A stretch of 64,000 nt of DNA, taken from Flavobacterium sp. K5-23. Its GTDB lineage: Bacteria; Bacteroidota; Bacteroidia; Flavobacteriales; Flavobacteriaceae. A program made the position numbers and the translations under genes. The DNA lies in assembly GCF_023278045.1 (NCBI RefSeq), contig NZ_CP056783.1, positions 682,001 to 746,000 of the forward strand, in the 5' to 3' direction. Positions 60,055 to 64,000 of this stretch are shown here, in pieces (position 1 is the first letter of the stretch; every line of letters begins with the position of its first letter). A model generated the notes under the pieces. That model did no database searches and was not told the DNA's origin. It saw only the letters and a program-made list of their open reading frames with translations.

Positions 60055-61800
60055 TTAAATCTGTTTTTCCAAAACAGAAATTATCGACACCGCCTTATCA
60101 AAATCCTGCTGGATACTCGCACTAGACGAAGGAGCATAACGCGCCACTTCACAATTTTCAGTAAGTGCTATAAAATCAGCTACCGCATCTGGATCGGAAT
60201 TTTTATTCAACAATAACTCTTTAATATTGTCCTTACTCATTTCTGATGTTTCAATATGAAGTTTGGCTTTCAAGAAATTATGCATTGCTTTTTCAAGCGC
60301 TACATAAAACAGTTCTTTATTATTGATTTGTTTTTTGGCTTCCGATAAATATTTCTTAGCAAGCTTATTGTTTCTTCTTATTCTATTCCCCACTACATCA
60401 CCGTCAATAGCTTCTTTTTTCTTTTTAAGTAAAATGACAATTGGCAGAATTAAAAAAGGCAAAAACAACAAACTGTAAAACATTGTAGACCCAAAAAAAT
60501 CAGTTCTTTTTACTGGTGTTAGATTAGTCGCAAGTTTAACGTATTTGAATTGTTCCGCAATAACGCTTTTAGATTTGGTATTATTTGGGTTTGATGTCGT
60601 TCTAGTGTCTGTAGGACCATCAAGGACATTAATCATAATTTCAGGTGAATTTATAGTTTTATAAGTTCCCGTTGATAAATCAAAATAAGAAAAACGCATT
60701 GGTTTCACAGGGTAATTCCCTTTATACTGTGGAACGATGGTATAACTATCTGAAATTTTTCCGGTCATTCCGGCTAGAGAAGTATTTACCTGATCTGTAT
60801 GAACTGCATCATACATTTCAAGGGCGTTAGGCACTACTGGTTTTGGTAAATTGAATAATTTCATATTTCCCTTACCGCTAACACTAACAACTAAATCAAG
60901 GCTTTCCCCATTTTTAAGGTTCGTTTTGGAAGGCGTAACCTTAAAATCAAAATTCCCTACCGCTCCTGTAAAATCTTCAGGTTTACCGGCTTCAGGAAGT
61001 TGTCTAACTGTTATTGTTTTGGCTCCAGCCGAAACTCTTTTATTCCCTTCAGTGATAACTACACGACCAAACATATCTCTTCGATTTGTTGGCAATTGTA
61101 CATCAATATCCATTGACAACGGCTCAATATTAAGCTTTCCTGTTTTTTGAGGATACAATACCGTTTTTCTTAATACTATATAACGGTATTTCTCGCCCTT
61201 AAACATTCCTTCTTCGGCAACGAGTTGTTTTATATCAATGTTCTGACTCCAGAAATCATTGTATTTTGGCTTGTTAAGTTCTCTCCAATTTGTTATTCCA
61301 ATGTTATGACTGAAATACAATTTATAGACTACCGTAATGGGTTCGTTGATGTAGGGATTTGTTTTAGAAATATCAGCGATTAGATACAAATTATCATCCG
61401 CAGAAATGCTGGTATCATTTGGATCCTTTGGTTCTTCAATAGCAGCAGTTACTGTTATTTTAACTGGTGACGTTTTATAAACTTGCCCATTATATTCAAT
61501 TGCAGCTTGCTTGATAACCAGATTCCCTTTTTGATTAGGCAATAGATAGTATGAATATATTTTTTCGAATGAGCTCCTTCCGTTTACCCAAGACTGACTC
61601 ACTTGCTGACTTGGGCCAGCAATGATTCTAAAACCATCAAATGACGGCTGAATGAAATTATCGCCATCGATATTCATAATGAAATCGATGCGCAATCTCT
61701 CATTAAGTCCAAGGGTAGTTTTGCTTACTCTGGCTTCAAATTGTACCTGAGCCAGAAGTCCTTGAAAACTTAGCAGTATTAAAAATAAATATTTTCTCAT
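60055..61800 (-). CDS. batD: BatD-like protein
   Basis: A 581-residue exported protein with a signal peptide (YLFLILLSFQGLLAQ), several beta-sandwich repeats (FEARVSKTTLGLNERLRIDF, KVTPSKTNLKNGESLDLVVS) and one membrane helix near 430 (SLLFLPFLILPIVILL). A cytosolic helical tail of about 130 residues follows. This is the BatD architecture. The start at 61800 follows a spacer with a C/G-rich repeat remnant. Confidence 0.92.
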   Translation of the reverse strand: MRKYLFLILLSFQGLLAQVQFEARVSKTTLGLNERLRIDFIMNIDGDNFIQPSFDGFRIIAGPSQQVSQSWVNGRSSFEKIYSYYLLPNQKGNLVIKQAAIEYNGQVYKTSPVKITVTAAIEEPKDPNDTSISADDNLYLIADISKTNPYINEPITVVYKLYFSHNIGITNWRELNKPKYNDFWSQNIDIKQLVAEEGMFKGEKYRYIVLRKTVLYPQKTGKLNIEPLSMDIDVQLPTNRRDMFGRVVITEGNKRVSAGAKTITVRQLPEAGKPEDFTGAVGNFDFKVTPSKTNLKNGESLDLVVSVSGKGNMKLFNLPKPVVPNALEMYDAVHTDQVNTSLAGMTGKISDSYTIVPQYKGNYPVKPMRFSYFDLSTGTYKTINSPEIMINVLDGPTDTRTTSNPNNTKSKSVIAEQFKYVKLATNLTPVKRTDFFGSTMFYSLLFLPFLILPIVILLKKKKEAIDGDVVGNRIRRNNKLAKKYLSEAKKQINNKELFYVALEKAMHNFLKAKLHIETSEMSKDNIKELLLNKNSDPDAVADFIALTENCEVARYAPSSSASIQQDFDKAVSIISVLEKQI

Positions 61801-61897
61801 TTTTTTCCTCTCCCCAACCTGCTCCAAAAAAGAGCGAGTCAAAACGGAGTATATTATATTGTTATTATAAAAAGCTCAAACTGTTTAGCATTTATTT

Positions 61898-62674
61898 TTA
61901 CCAGTCTTTTTCAGTTTTTACAGGTTTACCTTTAACTTTATTGGCATTAACCTTATCTTGAATTTTCTTTTCTTCATTATTCACAGCGTCCAAAAGATTC
62001 TCTAGACGTTGTTTAGAAATTCCTCCAGGCTTCGGTTTTGGCTGATCTCCTTTATCGTCTTTTTTATCCTGATCTTTCTTGTCTTGATCGCCTTTGTCGT
62101 CTTTTTTATCCTTGCCCTTATCGTCTTTTTTATCCTGATCTTTCTTGTCTTGGTCCTTCTTGTCCTGGTCCTTTTTATCCTTATCCTTGTCTTTTTTATC
62201 CTTGTCCTTATCGTCTTTAGGCGGATTCTCTTTTAGCATTTTTTTAGCTAAAGCAAAATTATACCTCGTTTCCTCATCCGAAGGTTTATTACGAAGTGCG
62301 TTTTTATAGGCTTCAACTGCTTGTGAATAATCCTTCTCTTTCATAAAAACATTTCCAAGATTATGGTATGCTTTATGTTTTTGAGGTCTGGATTTTATGT
62401 TTTCTAAGGCTCTTAAATAAGATAATTTTGCCTCAGACACTTGATTTTGTTTATAAATTGCATTTCCTAAATTGTATGGAGCTACTGTTCTTTTAGAAAA
62501 TTTAGATTGCGAAATCCTATAATTTGCTTCAGCATCAACAAATTTATTTTGGGCATATTCCTCATTTGCAATTGGCAATGCTTTATCTTTTTCTTGAGCA
62601 TACAAACCTCCCGCTCCCCATATAGGGAACAAAAGCAAGACCTGTAAGTATTTTTTTTCTATTTTCATTTTCAT
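61898..62674 (-). CDS. batC: BatC-like TPR protein with a Lys/Asp-rich tail
   Basis: A 258-residue exported protein with a signal peptide (LQVLLLFPIWGAGGLYAQ). TPR repeats follow at about 55-145 (APYNLGNAIYKQNQVSEAKL, KAYHNLGNVFMKEKDYSQAV). A low-complexity stretch of about 70 residues built from KDKDKK/KKDQDK units comes next, then a short C-terminal helix (LENLLDAVNNEEKKIQDKV). The charged tail is longer than needed for a TPR role and varies quickly in such proteins. The start is the ATG at 62674. Confidence 0.88.
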   Translation of the reverse strand: MKMKIEKKYLQVLLLFPIWGAGGLYAQEKDKALPIANEEYAQNKFVDAEANYRISQSKFSKRTVAPYNLGNAIYKQNQVSEAKLSYLRALENIKSRPQKHKAYHNLGNVFMKEKDYSQAVEAYKNALRNKPSDEETRYNFALAKKMLKENPPKDDKDKDKKDKDKDKKDQDKKDQDKKDQDKKDDKGKDKKDDKGDQDKKDQDKKDDKGDQPKPKPGGISKQRLENLLDAVNNEEKKIQDKVNANKVKGKPVKTEKDW

Positions 62675-62714
62675 TAAATTATGTTTGCCCTTTCTATTAA
62701 AAAGGAATAAACAT

Positions 62715-63749
62715 CTATTTATCTTCATTAAATAAATTCAACTTGTTTACCCAGTTTGTTTTTCTTTCGAGAAAGAAAACATCCATAAACAACAGTACAA
62801 AAGCAAATCCTAAAAACCATTGAAATTGAGATTGAAAATCGGCCATTTGTGTGGCTTCAAATTCGGTTTTCTGAATGTTATCCAATGTGTTTTTTATATA
62901 TTCCAAAACTTCCTTGGTATTATTCCCATTTACATAACCACCTTTTGTGGTTTTGGCAATAAGTTCTAAACTCGGTTTATTTAGTTTCGTTATAACCACC
63001 TCATCGTTATTGTCTCTTTGATAGCTTTCCACTACCCCGTTTCTTTTCAATGGAATTGTCGCTCCTTTTTCAGTCCCCACGCCAATAGTGATGATTTTCA
63101 TTCCCAGTTTATTGGCTTCTTCAGCTGCAGCTTCCGCTCCTTCTGAATGATCCTCTCCATCAGAAATCAAGATCAATAACTTACTGGTTTTGCTTTTATC
63201 GTCAAAATAAGTAGAGGATAATGTAATGGCTTCATCAAGCGAAGTTCCTTGAGAAGAAACCATTTCAGTATTCATACTTTGCAAGAACATTTTGGCAACA
63301 CTATAATCAGTTGTAATAGGTAATACTGGAAAAGCACTTCCTGCATAAGCCACAATTCCTATTCTGTCATTCCCCAGTTGTTTTAATATCTGGGAAACTA
63401 ATTGTTTGCTTTTCTCTAAACGGTTTGGCGCAACATCTTCCGCCAGCATACTTTTGGAGACATCCATAGCAAAAACGATATCGATTCCCTCGCGTTTTAC
63501 CGTTTCCATCTTAGTCCCTATTTTTGGATTTACCAATCCTAAAATCAAACCAGCGAAAGCCAAAAGCATCACTACCAATTTCAAAACAGGCTTGAAAACT
63601 GAACTCTCAGGACTTAGTCTTTTCACTAAATCTAAATCACCAAATTCCTTTTGTTTCTTTCTTTTCCAATACATATTGAATAGAAATAACAATACTATCA
63701 ATGGTAGTATAAAAAGGAGGTATAAATATTTTTTTTCGTCTAATTCCAT
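62715..63749 (-). CDS. batB: BatB-like VWA membrane protein
   Basis: A 344-residue inner-membrane protein with a VWA domain. It has two N-terminal membrane helices (LYLLFILPLIVLLFLF, VLKLVVMLLAFAGLILGLV). The MIDAS motif is DVSKSM (in VFAMDVSKSMLAEDV), with the second part in VSSQGTSLDEAI and SDGEDHSEGAE, and a C-terminal helix (WFLGFAFVLLFMDVFFL) ends the chain. BatB and BatA form a pair that may bind metal and partner proteins at the membrane. Confidence 0.9.
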   Translation of the reverse strand: MELDEKKYLYLLFILPLIVLLFLFNMYWKRKKQKEFGDLDLVKRLSPESSVFKPVLKLVVMLLAFAGLILGLVNPKIGTKMETVKREGIDIVFAMDVSKSMLAEDVAPNRLEKSKQLVSQILKQLGNDRIGIVAYAGSAFPVLPITTDYSVAKMFLQSMNTEMVSSQGTSLDEAITLSSTYFDDKSKTSKLLILISDGEDHSEGAEAAAEEANKLGMKIITIGVGTEKGATIPLKRNGVVESYQRDNNDEVVITKLNKPSLELIAKTTKGGYVNGNNTKEVLEYIKNTLDNIQKTEFEATQMADFQSQFQWFLGFAFVLLFMDVFFLERKTNWVNKLNLFNEDK

Positions 63750-63816
63750 ATATTTTTTAAATTCCAAATTCCAAATAGCAAAACACCAATTCCAAAAACA
63801 GTTTGCAGTTCCGGCT

Positions 63817-63835
63817 CCCTCCCCTTTGGGGAGGG
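63817..63835. repeat. C/G-rich hairpin between batB and batA
   Basis: CCCTCCCC (63817-63824) and GGGGAGGG (63828-63835) flank a 3-base loop, followed by TTGGGGTGGGG. It is an 8-base perfect stem unlike the A/T-rich genome. Related remnants are near 61807-61836 and 42430-42459. Confidence 0.8.
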
Positions 63836-63849
63836 TTGGGGTGGGGATT

Positions 63850-64000
63850 CTAAATAAAGCTTCTGTAAACCGTCTTTCTCAATACTATTTCCACTAAAAG
63901 CAACAACCCTGCAAACCAAACAAAAGGCCTGAATTTTTCATCATAATCATAGAATTTCAATTCTTCGATTTCTGTGGTTTCTAATTTATTGATTTCACCA
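63850..64000 (-). CDS. batA: BatA-like VWA protein, C-terminal end (cut by window edge)
   Basis: The minus-strand reading from 64000 gives EINKLETTEIEELKFYDYDE, then KFRPFVWFAGLLLLVEIVLR (a membrane helix) and KTVYRSFI with TAG at 63850-63852. This is the tail of BatA, consistent with the batB-batC-batD-batE order that follows. Only about 50 codons are in the window. Confidence 0.85.
   Translation of the reverse strand, partial: GEINKLETTEIEELKFYDYDEKFRPFVWFAGLLLLVEIVLRKTVYRSFI

Noticed and set aside
62009..62236. Hydrophobic plus-strand frame rich in Leu, Val, Phe and Ile
   Set aside because: It is the antisense shadow of the Lys/Asp-rich repeat in batC and has no independent signals.
1..64000. 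tRNA or rRNA genes, prophage, toxin-antitoxin or defence islands
   Set aside because: I read all intergenic stretches longer than about 70 bases and saw no cloverleaf-like segment with the TTCGAATC-type arm, and no phage or defence-family proteins among the genes.

Overview
The window is chromosomal DNA of a Flavobacterium-like member of the Bacteroidota (class Flavobacteriia). The evidence is low G+C content with A/T-rich spacers, -7 promoter boxes of the TAnnTTTG type, two proteins with type IX secretion (T9SS) C-terminal tails, a SusC/RagA-like TonB receptor with an N-terminal carboxypeptidase-regulatory-like domain, a batABCDE cluster, an IPExxxVDY-family gene between rnc and pyk, and families that are essentially restricted to flavobacteria. 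No tRNA, rRNA, CRISPR array, prophage or defence island was found. Nearly all genes are core chromosomal genes.

Layout. 1-900: rnhA (cut by the window edge) and purN. 1,000-6,350: acpP-fabF-rnc-IPExxxVDY-pyk and a Bax-inhibitor-1 family gene (fatty acid synthesis, RNA processing, glycolysis). 6,400-9,350: dinB, a CYTH protein, an RlpA-like protein and a small membrane protein. 9,400-14,650: a large TonB-dependent receptor and pgi. 14,800-20,600: a lytic M23 lipoprotein, tryptophan 2,3-dioxygenase and a DUF3108 protein in one block, then hppD and hmgA (tyrosine breakdown through homogentisate). 20,750-28,100: patatin/outer-membrane protein, uvrC, an aspartoacylase-like gene, a PLP decarboxylase, 5-formyl-THF cyclo-ligase and a small lipoprotein. 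28,100-37,300: lspA, a DksA-like gene, ileS, recO, a PorZ-like T9SS component and gdhA. 37,500-44,800: an outer-membrane/secreted family, cystathionine gamma-synthase, an RsiV-like lipoprotein, a DinB-fold protein, an ArsC-like protein, an EamA transporter, yicC, gmk and nadD. 44,800-49,000: a LysR regulator divergent from a DJ-1/PfpI-iron-alcohol-dehydrogenase pair, then gpsA. 49,000-56,600: the most accessory-like part, with a frameshifted DUF6503 gene, a 1602-residue T9SS cargo containing seven exact 150-bp repeats, and a decayed IS630 element. 56,600-64,000: a conserved hypothetical, pheS, another hypothetical, a CvpA-family gene, and the batE-batD-batC-batB-batA cluster running off the right edge.

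The most unusual signals are not protein genes. Three copies of one structured, plus-strand intergenic RNA-like element (about 7.6, 19.3 and 40.6 kb) share end motifs. They show a compensatory base-pair change (CCAG/CTGG against CCTG/CAGG), and two copies share an extra inner hairpin. They resemble the Flavo-1 RNA motif as I remember it. Other points worth following are the Calx-beta-like domain apparently split by the NHL repeat block, an M23 peptidase with HxC in place of HxH, two palindromes spaced 21 bp between the LysR gene and its divergent neighbours, a terminator-like hairpin just before fabF, a possible 11-codon leader before cystathionine gamma-synthase, and a transporter whose C-terminal tail seems to come from a dispersed C/G-rich repeat. 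I found no convincing new multi-gene system; the RNA family is the best candidate for under-described biology.
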